From assembly GCA_949300325.1 (NCBI GenBank), contig CASGDQ010000052.1:1-34062 (forward strand): DNA of 34,062 nucleotides, written 5' to 3'. Shown here piece by piece: positions 14,306 through 22,002 of the stretch (position 1 is its first letter; every line of letters begins with the position of its first letter). The notes below the pieces were generated by a model that searched no databases, was not told the DNA's origin, and saw nothing but the letters and a program-made list of their open reading frames with translations. The stretch is from an uncultured Spirochaetales bacterium (GTDB lineage: Bacteria > Spirochaetota > Spirochaetia > Sphaerochaetales > Sphaerochaetaceae). The translations under genes were made by a program, and so were the position numbers.

Positions 14306-14701
14306 TTAAAGTTTCATTTTTATAGATTTTTCAGATCCGGCTGCGATCGCTTTCAAGCTTATCATGGCTTGCTGAGAAAAGAGGATGCCCTCACTTTCCT
14401 GATTGGGCATGGATATCTGATCTGTCCTTTCTCTTAAGTCCTCTTCTTCATTCTGTCGGGTTTCTGCTTTCTCGATGCTTTCCTCTCCTGCCTTTTTTGG
14501 TTTGCCATTATCCATATTTTCGATGGCATAAATGAAATCATCGGTGAAATTTCTTTCCAATTCTTCTTCCTTATTCTCATTGCCCATTTTTTCCTGTGCA
14601 AAGAAATCCTCTTCCGTTTTGTTGTTTTCCGTCTTTGCACATGAGGTTACTGTTGAGGATAAGCAGATGGCTAAAACGAGAAAAGCATAAGACTTTCCCA
14701 T
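14306..14701 (-). CDS. Small acidic lipoprotein of unknown function
   Basis: 131 residues. A signal sequence MGKSYAFLVLAICLSSTVTSC ends in a lipobox (VTSC, Cys21). The rest is hydrophilic, rich in Glu, Lys and Asn (NKTEEDFFAQEKMGNENKEEELERNF), with no recognisable domain. The frame is open 15 codons upstream, but the ATG at 14701 has AAAGGA 7 nt before it and starts directly at the signal peptide. It has its own promoter and is probably monocistronic. The Glu/Lys-rich composition suggests a disordered or coiled exported tail. No function can be assigned. Confidence 0.65.
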   Translation of the reverse strand: MGKSYAFLVLAICLSSTVTSCAKTENNKTEEDFFAQEKMGNENKEEELERNFTDDFIYAIENMDNGKPKKAGEESIEKAETRQNEEEDLRERTDQISMPNQESEGILFSQQAMISLKAIAAGSEKSIKMKL

Positions 14702-14718
14702 AAATGTTCCTTTGTCTA

Positions 14719-14746
14719 AAGGTACGGTTTTTCCCCCTGAAGTCAA
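14719..14746 (-). promoter_or_regulatory. Predicted promoter of the small lipoprotein gene
   Basis: Minus strand TTGACT (14746-14741), 16-bp spacer, TACCTT (14724-14719). The short leader contains AAAGGA. Confidence 0.45.
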
Positions 14747-14788
14747 GTTTTAGAAGCAATAATCTTTTTTTCTTTTGAATATGGAAGA

Positions 14789-14819
14789 TAAAAAATCCTT
14801 CCCGCCATCCGGAAAGGAT
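14789..14819 (-). terminator. Rho-independent terminator after proS
   Basis: Minus strand ATCCTT...AAGGAT stem (14819-14814 with 14800-14795), extended inward by CC/GG past one mismatch, then six T (14795-14790). Confidence 0.75.
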
Positions 14820-14840
14820 CATAATTAAAAAAACGTCCGA

Positions 14841-16595
14841 TCAGAGATGCTTTTCGATTATGGCATCGTCCATCTTCTTCTGTTCCTTTGCTATCTCCTG
14901 TCTTATCTGCTTTCCCAGCCCTTCGATGGAGTAGTTTGTGGTTTCTCCGGTGCCTCTGAGCTTCACTTCCACGTTGCCGTCCTTGAGGCTTCTGTTGCCC
15001 AAAGTGATCCTGATAGGAATTCCGATGAGGTCGGCATCGGCAAATTTGACTCCAGCTGATTCCTTCCTATCCTCATAAAGGACCTCGATGCCTTCATTTT
15101 GAAGCTCTTCATAAATTCCGTCTGCAATGCTGTTATCCTTTAATAGCGATACCAGATGCACCTGGTAAGGAGCTACTGCGATTGGAAGCTTGAGGCCGTT
15201 CTCATCATTATATTCTTCTGCTAAACAGGCAAGAAGGCGTCCGATGCCTATTCCGTAGCATCCCATGATGACAGGCTTCTGCTTGCCATCCTCGTCCTGG
15301 AAATAGCAGTTCATCGCCTCGCTGTACTTCGTGCCGAGCTGGAAGATGTTTCCGATCTCGACGCCTTTAGAGGCTTCAAGAGGGGCTCCGCAATGAGGAC
15401 ATCTGTATCCGCTTTTAGCACTTGCTATGTCCGCAACCGTTCCCTGGAAATCCCTTCCGAAATTGGTGTTGAGGAAATGGTATCCCGTTTCGTTGGCACC
15501 CGCCACGAGGTTGTTGGATTTTGCGACGCTGTCGTCCACGATGCAGATGAAGTCTCCCTCTGCTCCGATCGGGGATGCAAAGCCGGGTACCATTTTGCAG
15601 GCAGTGATCTCTTCTTCGTGCGCGGGCCTCAGCTCGTTTGCCCTGGCTGCATGCTGAAGCTTGTTTTCCTCGACTTCCATATCTCCCCTGATGAGGGCGA
15701 CGATGAGCTTTTCCTTTTCTTCTCCGGTCTTATCGTCGATGAAGCCGCCGACCATGAAAACAGCCTTGCATGTCTTTTCCGGTTTTATGTTCAGATATGA
15801 AGCAAGGCTTTCTATCGTCTTCGCCTCTGGGGTTTCCACCTTCTCGATCTCCTTCATATCCTCGGGGTAATAATCCTTCTTGAATGCCGCGACCTGCTTG
15901 TTTGCTGTATAACCGCATTTTTTACAGGTGATGATCGTATCCTCGCCGATCGGGGAGAGGTACATGTATTCGTGGGCGATCTTTCCACCCATCATACCTG
16001 AATCGGAAGCTACTGCGATGCAGGGAAGCCCGCAGCGGGAAAAGATTCTGAAGTAGGCGTTGTAATGCTCGTTGTAAATCTTCTCTAGTCCCGCCTGGTC
16101 GCGGTCGAAGGAGTAGGAATCCTTCATCGTGAATTCCCTTACCCTTATCAGTCCCGCTCTCGGACGCGGATCGTCACGGAATTTTGTCTGGATCTGATAT
16201 ACGGTCAGAGGGAGCCTCTTATAAGAGTCTATCTCGCCTCTCGCGATATCCGTAACCGCTTCCTCATGGGTCATTGCAAGGACCATGTCGCGTCCGACGC
16301 GGTCCTTGAACCTGGCCATCTCCTTATCTATGGAATAGTATCTTCCTGTTTCCTTCCATATGTCGGCGGGGTTCACAAGCGGCATGAGTATCTCCTGTCC
16401 GCCGATCCTGTTCATCTCCTGCCTGACTATCTCCTGTATCTTGGTGATGCTTCTGAAGCCCAAGGGCAGAAGGGAGAATATTCCTGCTCCCATCTGCTTT
16501 ATATATCCTGCTCTCAGCAGATATTCGTACCCTTTGCAATCCGCGCCTGCCGGGGCCTCCCTGAGCGTGCGTGAAAACATACTGGACATTCTCAT
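14841..16595 (-). CDS. proS: Prolyl-tRNA synthetase, bacterial type with editing insertion
   Basis: 584 residues, class II synthetase charging tRNA-Pro. Motif 1 lies around IVRQEMNRIGGQEILMP, motif 2 in TKFRDDPRPRAGLIRVREFT and motif 3 in MGCYGIGIGRLLAC. The YbaK-like editing insertion between motifs 2 and 3 (residues about 225-400) removes mischarged alanine; the flanking pairs CKKCGYTAN and CPHCGAPLE could bind zinc. The C-terminal anticodon-binding domain follows (YQVHLVSLLKDNS onward). The frame reaches a TTG five codons upstream, but that TTG overlaps the GGAG ribosome-binding site, which lies 9 nt before the ATG used here. Monocistronic. Confidence 0.97.
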   Translation of the reverse strand: MRMSSMFSRTLREAPAGADCKGYEYLLRAGYIKQMGAGIFSLLPLGFRSITKIQEIVRQEMNRIGGQEILMPLVNPADIWKETGRYYSIDKEMARFKDRVGRDMVLAMTHEEAVTDIARGEIDSYKRLPLTVYQIQTKFRDDPRPRAGLIRVREFTMKDSYSFDRDQAGLEKIYNEHYNAYFRIFSRCGLPCIAVASDSGMMGGKIAHEYMYLSPIGEDTIITCKKCGYTANKQVAAFKKDYYPEDMKEIEKVETPEAKTIESLASYLNIKPEKTCKAVFMVGGFIDDKTGEEKEKLIVALIRGDMEVEENKLQHAARANELRPAHEEEITACKMVPGFASPIGAEGDFICIVDDSVAKSNNLVAGANETGYHFLNTNFGRDFQGTVADIASAKSGYRCPHCGAPLEASKGVEIGNIFQLGTKYSEAMNCYFQDEDGKQKPVIMGCYGIGIGRLLACLAEEYNDENGLKLPIAVAPYQVHLVSLLKDNSIADGIYEELQNEGIEVLYEDRKESAGVKFADADLIGIPIRITLGNRSLKDGNVEVKLRGTGETTNYSIEGLGKQIRQEIAKEQKKMDDAIIEKHL

Positions 16596-16641
16596 TTTTC
16601 TTTTCTCCAACTTATGAGAATTAAATCACAAATACCTTTTC

Positions 16642-16670
16642 TTCTCAACTGCAGCCAGGTGTGTTAGAAT
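16642..16670 (+). promoter_or_regulatory. Predicted promoter of the aldolase-transketolase operon, leaderless arrangement
   Basis: TTCTCA (16642-16647), 17-bp spacer, TAGAAT (16665-16670). The ATG is 9 nt later and no Shine-Dalgarno sequence intervenes. Confidence 0.45.
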
Positions 16671-16679
16671 ACCATAGAT

Positions 16680-17303
16680 ATGGAAAAGGAAGAATTGAAA
16701 CGCCTTGTCGCCGCATTCATGAAACGTGTTTACGATTGCGGCCTTACCACCAGCACAGGAGGAAATATTTCCGCCAGATCTGATGATGTGATGCTGATAA
16801 CCCCATCCGGGCTTGATAAGGCCTCCTTGACTGCATCGGATATCGCGGAAGTGGATATCAAAACAGGAAAGAACCTGACGCCAGATCTTAAATTAAGTAT
16901 TGAAAGCCATATGCATCGGATGATATATCTCAAAAGAGAGGATATAGGGGCGGTGGTGCATTGCCATCCGGTTTTCTCTTGTCTTTTTTCGGCATCCGAG
17001 GAGAAGATCCGCACCGATCTGATAGCCGAGAGCTATTATCTTCTTAAAACCGTGGAAAAGATTCCCTATGCTCTAATGGGAACATCCGCCCTTGCCGAAG
17101 CCGTTTCCGAGCATATGCGCACCTTTGATGCGGCGTTGCTGGAAAATCACGGCGCAATTGCGGTTGGAAAGACGCTTCTAAATGCTTTTGACCGCATCGA
17201 ATGTTTGGAACAGGCTGCGAAGATGACTGTATTTTCCAAAGGCCTGACAATAAAAGCAATGGATTATCCTAAGCTTTTGGAAATAGATGGAATGAAAAAA
17301 TAG
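16680..17303 (+). CDS. Class II aldolase/adducin family protein (sugar-phosphate aldolase)
   Basis: 207 residues, the size of L-fuculose-1-phosphate and L-ribulose-5-phosphate aldolase/epimerase relatives. Family motifs: TTSTGGNISARSDD and ITPSGLDKASLTASDI (phosphate binding), then ESHMHRMIYLKREDIGAVVHCHP with the zinc His pair HCH, and LLENHGAIAVGKTLLNAFDRIE with another zinc His. Such enzymes split a ketose phosphate into DHAP and an aldehyde, or epimerise it. It starts an operon with a split transketolase 11 bp downstream, which points to pentose or deoxypentose phosphate metabolism. The exact substrate cannot be told. No ribosome-binding site precedes the ATG. Confidence 0.88.
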   Translation: MEKEELKRLVAAFMKRVYDCGLTTSTGGNISARSDDVMLITPSGLDKASLTASDIAEVDIKTGKNLTPDLKLSIESHMHRMIYLKREDIGAVVHCHPVFSCLFSASEEKIRTDLIAESYYLLKTVEKIPYALMGTSALAEAVSEHMRTFDAALLENHGAIAVGKTLLNAFDRIECLEQAAKMTVFSKGLTIKAMDYPKLLEIDGMKK

Positions 17304-17314
17304 GAGGTTATTCC

Positions 17315-18151
17315 GTGGATGATAAGACACTGGGCATGTTGAAGGAACAGGCGCTTGATGCCAGGAGGGAGACGATAAGATGCATCGCCTCTTTTGGAAG
17401 CGGGCATATCGGAGGCTCCATGTCGATCATAGAGCTTCTTACATATCTTTATTACGGTGGGATGAATATCGATCCTTCCAATCCCTCATGGCCAAATAGG
17501 GACCGTTTGGTGATCAGCAAGGGCCATAGCGGGCCCGCTCTTTATGCGATGCTTGCAAAGAAAGGATTTTTCGATCCGGCAATGCTGGCGACACTCAACA
17601 AGGGAGGAACGAAGCTTCCAAGCCATGTGGATATGACAAAGACTCCCGGTGTCGATTTCACTGCAGGCTCTCTCGGCCAGGGAATCAGCGCGGCAGTGGG
17701 AATAGCATTAGGGCAGAAGATCAAAAAGATAGATGCATGGACCTATGCCGTCGTCGGAGACGGAGAGAGCCAGGAGGGCGAGGTCTGGGAAGCGGCTGAA
17801 AGCGCAGGGGCCTGGAAACTGGACAATCTGATCGCCTTTACGGATCTTAACGGCCAGCAGCTCGATGGATACACCGAGGACATAATACCCATGCATCATC
17901 TCAAACAAAGATATGAGACCTTCGGCTGGGATGCGTACGAGATCGACGGGCATGATTTCAGGCAGATCGAGAAGGCTGTATGCGAGGCGAAAACGGTCAA
18001 GGGCCGTCCTCATATGATAATCATGCATACGCAGAAAAGCCGCGGTTATATCCCGGGCGAAGGAATAAAGGCCAATCACAGCATGCCGATCGACAGTGCG
18101 AAAGCGTCTGAGGCTATCAAGGCTTTGGAAGAGAGGGAGGAGGCAAAATGA
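17315..18151 (+). CDS. Transketolase, N-terminal (ThDP-binding) subunit
   Basis: 278 residues; the N-terminal half of a split transketolase. Thiamine diphosphate is bound by GDGESQEGEVWEAAESAGAWKLDNLIAFTDLNGQQ (Mg-binding Asp and Asn, around residues 147-180). FGSGHIGGSMS near residue 28 and ISKGHSGPALYA carry conserved substrate and ThDP histidines. The enzyme moves a two-carbon ketol unit between sugar phosphates. The start is GTG with AGGAGG 7 nt upstream, overlapping the stop codon of the aldolase gene. The next gene encodes the matching half and overlaps by 4 bp (ATGA), as expected for a heteromeric complex made by coupled translation. Confidence 0.94.
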   Translation: MDDKTLGMLKEQALDARRETIRCIASFGSGHIGGSMSIIELLTYLYYGGMNIDPSNPSWPNRDRLVISKGHSGPALYAMLAKKGFFDPAMLATLNKGGTKLPSHVDMTKTPGVDFTAGSLGQGISAAVGIALGQKIKKIDAWTYAVVGDGESQEGEVWEAAESAGAWKLDNLIAFTDLNGQQLDGYTEDIIPMHHLKQRYETFGWDAYEIDGHDFRQIEKAVCEAKTVKGRPHMIIMHTQKSRGYIPGEGIKANHSMPIDSAKASEAIKALEEREEAK

Positions 18152-19092
18152 AGGATGCAAGATGTTTCAGCCATTATAAGGAAGCGCTCATAGGTTCGAT
18201 CACGGATCTGGCAAGGGAGCATGAAGATATAGTATTCCTTGATGCCGACCTCTCATCCTGCATAGGCTCCACTGCGTTTGAGAAGGAGTTCCCGGACAGG
18301 TTTTTCAACTGCGGCATAGCCGAGGCCAACATGGCTGCCGTCGCAGGTGGGCTGTCCTCCGTCGGCCTTACTCCTTTCATCCATAGTTTCGGCTGCTTTT
18401 CTTCCCGCCGCGCATACGATCAGCTGTTTTTGTCGGTGGGATATGCCCATAGGACTGTGCATGTGATCGGAAGCGATCCGGGAATCACTGCGCAATACAA
18501 CGGCGGAACGCATATGCCGTTTGAGGATATAGCGCTGTTCAGGCAGATTCCAGGCTTTGTCATAATCGAACCATCCGATGGGCAGTCCCTTTATTCTTTG
18601 GTGCAGCAGGTCTATGAGAATGGCAAGAGCTCATATACCAGGACCCCGAGGAAGGGAATAAATTTCCGCTATTCTCCCGATGATGATATAAAACTCGGGA
18701 AGGGCATTGTGCTTACAGAAGGCGGAGATGCCGCTATAATCGCAACGGGTGCGATCATGGTGGATAACGCTTTGAAGGCTGCAGAAGCCTTGAAGAAGGA
18801 TGGCATACACGTGACTGTCGTGGATCTTCATACGATCCGTCCTCTTGACGAGGAGCTCATTCTTGATGTCGCAAAAAAGACAGGGCACGTCGTGGTCTGC
18901 GAGAATGGCAGATACGCTGGAGGCACAGGGGAGATGATTGCAGGGCTCTTGGCTCAAAAGTATCCGGTCCGCATGGACTTCATGAATGTCAAAGAGCGCT
19001 TTGGAGAAGTCGGTTCTTTGGATTATCTGAAGAATGCGTTCGGCTTTACCCCTGAGATCCTTGCAGATAAGGTCAAGGGCCTTCTGGCATGA
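18148..19092 (+). CDS. Transketolase, C-terminal (Pyr and C-domain) subunit
   Basis: 314 residues. The pyrimidine-binding domain contains NCGIAEANMAAVAGGLSSVG (residues about 52-71) with the Glu that activates ThDP. The segment FIHSFGCFSSRRAYDQ and the C-terminal domain (GDAAIIATGAIMVDNALKAAE, VVDLHTIRPLDEELI) match split transketolases and the DXS/E1-beta fold. It pairs with the preceding subunit. ATGA overlaps link it to both neighbours. Similar split enzymes include apulose-4-phosphate transketolase of apiose degradation, but the kinase and isomerase that would support that are not here. Confidence 0.94.
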   Translation: MKDARCFSHYKEALIGSITDLAREHEDIVFLDADLSSCIGSTAFEKEFPDRFFNCGIAEANMAAVAGGLSSVGLTPFIHSFGCFSSRRAYDQLFLSVGYAHRTVHVIGSDPGITAQYNGGTHMPFEDIALFRQIPGFVIIEPSDGQSLYSLVQQVYENGKSSYTRTPRKGINFRYSPDDDIKLGKGIVLTEGGDAAIIATGAIMVDNALKAAEALKKDGIHVTVVDLHTIRPLDEELILDVAKKTGHVVVCENGRYAGGTGEMIAGLLAQKYPVRMDFMNVKERFGEVGSLDYLKNAFGFTPEILADKVKGLLA

Positions 19093-19823
19093 AGATCCAG
19101 CTTGAAACGATTCCTGTATGGGACGGGGTAAAAAGCGGGGATGAATGCTTTCTCTGCTCTTTGATGAAAGAGGCGGAGGAGGATGGCCTCAGATACTATC
19201 TGTCCTCTGCGATCATGACTCCCGAGGTGAGAGTGACGACCAATGAAAACGGCTTCTGCTTCAAGCATTTCTCAATGCTTGCAGAAGCCAATAAGGCCCA
19301 GAGCCTAGGGTTGGTCATGGATACCTATTATCAGCAGAATTCCGGAATTTTCGATCCTCTTCTGGATAAGGTTTCCTCTTCCTCTTCCCCCAGGAAGGCA
19401 CAGAAGCTTTTTTCTTCTTTTTTTGATAGCTACCATGAAAGGGAGAACGGCTGCCTGATCTGTTCGAGAATGAAGGACCGCTTGGATAGATATACCTTCA
19501 CAGTGGCCTCCCTCTACGGAGAAGATCCTGAATTCAGGCAGGCTCTTGAAAAGAGCAAAGGGTTTTGCATACACCATAGCGAAGCCCTCTTCAAAATGGC
19601 TCCTGAAGCCCTCTCTTCAGAAATGCTTTTGAATTTTTATAAAACGCTTGCAACGCTTTTGAAGACAAACCTTGAGCGCGTGCGTCAGGATGACTGGTGG
19701 CTTACGCAGAAATATAAGAGCGAAAACAGGGATAAGCCTTGGAACGGGTGCGAGGATGCTGCAAAGCGGGCCGTGTACAAGTTCATAGGGCAGGCGAGGG
19801 TTATCGATCCTGTCAAGAAATAG
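19089..19823 (+). CDS. DUF6062-like Cys/His protein
   Basis: 244 residues, last gene of the aldolase-transketolase operon, overlapping the transketolase stop (ATGA). Two similar halves each carry a CxxC followed by an FCxxH: CFLC (about residue 20) with GFCFKH (about 56), and CLIC (about 123) with GFCIHH (about 161). This duplicated Cys2/Cys-His pattern suggests two metal sites. I associate the layout with DUF6062 of Bacillota and spirochaetes, from memory and not confirmed. The C-terminal part (WWLTQKYKSENRDKPWNGCEDAAKRAVYKFIGQ) is also conserved-looking. No function is known; genome context alone links it to sugar metabolism. Confidence 0.7.
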   Translation: MKIQLETIPVWDGVKSGDECFLCSLMKEAEEDGLRYYLSSAIMTPEVRVTTNENGFCFKHFSMLAEANKAQSLGLVMDTYYQQNSGIFDPLLDKVSSSSSPRKAQKLFSSFFDSYHERENGCLICSRMKDRLDRYTFTVASLYGEDPEFRQALEKSKGFCIHHSEALFKMAPEALSSEMLLNFYKTLATLLKTNLERVRQDDWWLTQKYKSENRDKPWNGCEDAAKRAVYKFIGQARVIDPVKK

Positions 19824-19857
19824 TGATGATTGATGCAGATGGGATATTTATGCCCGC

Positions 19858-19893
19858 ATCCATCTCTTGCCAGGCAGGGGATGGATATTTTTT
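19858..19893 (+). terminator. Rho-independent terminator of the aldolase-transketolase operon
   Basis: Left arm from ATCCATC (19858-19864), right arm ending GATGGAT (19880-19886). The stem continues inward to about 13 bp with a 3-nt loop. ATTTTTT follows. Confidence 0.88.
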
Positions 19894-19914
19894 ATCTTCT
19901 TATGAGGTATATTT

Positions 19915-20433
19915 TCAAGAGGGGGATGATTTTTCCCTCCGTTTTCTTACCCGGAAGAGCAATGCATCATCCTGATCATCTTTTATCAGGCAGCGCTTGA
20001 GGACCTTTTCTTCGAAACCGGCATCGAAAAACAGATGCATATAATCGACGAACTCGGTTTCAAACCTGTATATGAGTATGTAGTCCTTCTCGCTGAGCAG
20101 GCTGAAAGCCAACGTGAGCGCGCTTTTCCTAGTTTCATGAAAATTCCTGGCCTTTTCTTTCCCGAGTGCCGATATATAATCTTTGGATAAGAAGAGCGCG
20201 AGCGCGATATTTTCATTCCTGTCCCATACGAGCAGATCCGCACCGTCGACTGCGACATCGACAAACCATTCCTTTCCGAAAAATGTCGTCAGATATATCG
20301 CCATCCGTGAGGCCAGGGTTTCCTTCTTTGTCTTCTTCAAAAAGAGTTTCCTGTCGTATTTGAAGAGGAGTTTCAAAGCTTTTTTGAAGCTGGAATAGGT
20401 GTCTATGTTCTCCTCGCGCTCAACTTTTCTCAT
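19915..20433 (-). CDS. Conserved-looking hypothetical protein
   Basis: 172 residues, soluble, no signal peptide. A basic N-terminal helix region (FKKALKLLFKYDRKLFLKKTKKE) is followed by an alternating strand-helix pattern, FVDVAVDGADLLVWDRNENIALALFLSKDY. This resembles the core of PD-(D/E)xK nuclease-like folds (Asp in DLLVWD, Lys in LSKDY), but the acidic residue expected two before the Lys is missing, so this is only a guess. AAGGA lies 8 nt before the ATG. It starts 4 bp after the OsmC-like stop and is probably the last gene of the aspS cluster. Function unknown. Confidence 0.6.
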   Translation of the reverse strand: MRKVEREENIDTYSSFKKALKLLFKYDRKLFLKKTKKETLASRMAIYLTTFFGKEWFVDVAVDGADLLVWDRNENIALALFLSKDYISALGKEKARNFHETRKSALTLAFSLLSEKDYILIYRFETEFVDYMHLFFDAGFEEKVLKRCLIKDDQDDALLFRVRKRREKSSPS

Positions 20434-20437
20434 AAGC

Positions 20438-20827
20438 TCAGTCCTTGTATCCGATTTTTACAGACATGCTGCTGACACATTTTATCGTCTGAAAAATCGA
20501 ACAACATTCTGTTGCTTTGGTTATAGCTTCTTCGAAGGCTTTCTTATCGCTGACACCTTTTGCCTCTATTTCAATGATGGTTTCCTCCAGGGTGGTAGGA
20601 ACAGTGCTGCGCTTTCTGCCTTTGACTGTCACATCTGCGCTTTCATATGTCACGCCTTCTGGAATGAAATCCTCCACGGTGGAAAAGAAGCATCCGGAAA
20701 GGGCGCCGAGGAGAAATTCATAAGGACCGCTTTTTCCATCTATGAAATCGTATCTCAAATCATCCGTGGTCTTGAAGTACCAGTCATCGTTGTCAAAATG
20801 TGCTTTGATCTTTCTATATTCTTCCAT
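20438..20827 (-). CDS. OsmC/Ohr-family protein
   Basis: 129 residues from the ATG at 20827. The two redox cysteines are present: Cys in LLGALSGCFFSTVEDF (helix II) and Cys in FQTIKCVSSMSVKIGY. OsmC/Ohr proteins reduce organic hydroperoxides; some short members have unknown roles. The frame is open 39 codons upstream, into the end of the preceding gene, but homology begins at MEEYRKIKAHF. No Shine-Dalgarno sequence precedes this ATG. An extended -10 box TGTTATACT ends 7 nt before it, so the gene may have its own leaderless transcript despite lying 23 bp after the flavoprotein gene. Confidence 0.85.
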   Translation of the reverse strand: MEEYRKIKAHFDNDDWYFKTTDDLRYDFIDGKSGPYEFLLGALSGCFFSTVEDFIPEGVTYESADVTVKGRKRSTVPTTLEETIIEIEAKGVSDKKAFEEAITKATECCSIFQTIKCVSSMSVKIGYKD

Positions 20828-20834
20828 ATGGTGG

Positions 20835-20843
20835 AGTATAACA
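20835..20843 (-). promoter_or_regulatory. Extended -10 box of the osmC-like gene, leaderless arrangement
   Basis: Minus strand TGTTATACT (TGn plus TATACT at 20840-20835), then CCACCAT and the ATG. No clear -35 box; extended -10 promoters do not need one. Confidence 0.45.
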
Positions 20844-20850
20844 CAGCAAA

Positions 20851-22002
20851 TCAGTTTTTTCTTTGCTTTTCTTTCTTTTCCCTTATTGCTTTTGCCGCTA
20901 AAAATGCTGATGAAAACGCCCAAGTCAGCGAATAGCCGCCGCACATGGCATCCACATCCACCGCCTCTCCGGTTATGAAAAGGTCTTCAACGATTTTTGA
21001 TTCCATCGTCGCATGATCGATCTGCCGGCGGTCGACTCCGCCGCGGTTGCTCATAGCCCCTTCCTTTATGGGCCAGGCCTTTGCAGCATAGTTTGAAAGC
21101 GTATCTGCAATCAGGCGCAGTTCTGCCTTGTTTAGGTCTGCAATCCTCTTTTCAGCAAGCTGCCCAAAAAGCGCCGATACCAGACGGTCGGGAAGAGATA
21201 GTGCGTTCTTAAGCATTTCCCTTTGCCTCAGCTTTTTAATTTCCAAGGCATCAATTTCGGTGAAGGAAAGGCTTATTTCCATGCCTGGAGTCAGAAAATG
21301 TGAAAAGTTTTCGGCAAGTGGTCCGCTTATGCCGTCCTTAGTTATGACGGCACTGTCCATCATCTCCTTCTTTCCGCCTCTGATCTTCATTGAGAGGCTG
21401 ATCCCTTCCGCTTTTGAAAGAGGCTTATCCAGCCTTATCGGGCATAGCGTCGGATAAAGCGGGGTTATTGAATGTCCCATGGATGAAAGCAGGCTTAGCA
21501 TCTTCCCGTCGCTTCCAGTGCCAGGTGCGCTCACTCCTCCTGTAGCAACGATCACATATCGCGCCTTAAACAGGTCTTTATCGGTTCTGATGAAAAAGAT
21601 GCCATCCTTTTTCTCAAGAGATGTCACCTCCTGGCAATAGAATATCTTTCCGCATCTGCCGCTTAAGGCATTGCGGATGTCGCTTGCATTCATGCTTTTG
21701 GGAAATACCTTACCGTTTTCAAGAGTGACCGAAGGCACTCCGAGCCTAGCGAAATAGGAGATGATTTTCTTGGGCGGAAATGCATATATTGCGTTTTTTA
21801 CAAAACGTGATGCCTCATAGTAGTGCTCAAGCAGATCTTTTTCATCCATGCTATGGGTGAAATTGCATTTTCCCTGTCCTGTGGAAAGGAGTTTTTTTCC
21901 TTCTATGCTGTTTTTTTCGATGCAAAAGGCCTCCAAGCCGAGAATGCTCCCGGCCATGAGGCCCGATGCACCCATGCCGATTATGGCAATGGAATCAGTC
22001 AT
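20851..22002 (-). CDS. NAD(P)/FAD-dependent oxidoreductase, BaiN/HI0933-like flavoprotein
   Basis: 383 residues. The Rossmann FAD site lies at the N-terminus (IAIIGMGASGLMAGSILG). The family hallmark GKKLLSTGQGKCNFTHS follows near residue 35, then VATGGVSAPGTGSDGKM. The C-terminal signature is RGGVDRRQIDHATMESKIVEDLFITGEAVDVDAMCGGYSLTWAF. Members are soluble flavoproteins; the few with assigned activity reduce bile-acid intermediates or oxidise aminoacetone, so the substrate here stays open. The ATG at 22002 overlaps the end of aspS by 8 bp, implying coupled translation. The upstream extension of the frame lies inside aspS and is rejected. Confidence 0.9.
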   Translation of the reverse strand: MTDSIAIIGMGASGLMAGSILGLEAFCIEKNSIEGKKLLSTGQGKCNFTHSMDEKDLLEHYYEASRFVKNAIYAFPPKKIISYFARLGVPSVTLENGKVFPKSMNASDIRNALSGRCGKIFYCQEVTSLEKKDGIFFIRTDKDLFKARYVIVATGGVSAPGTGSDGKMLSLLSSMGHSITPLYPTLCPIRLDKPLSKAEGISLSMKIRGGKKEMMDSAVITKDGISGPLAENFSHFLTPGMEISLSFTEIDALEIKKLRQREMLKNALSLPDRLVSALFGQLAEKRIADLNKAELRLIADTLSNYAAKAWPIKEGAMSNRGGVDRRQIDHATMESKIVEDLFITGEAVDVDAMCGGYSLTWAFSSAFLAAKAIREKKEKQRKN

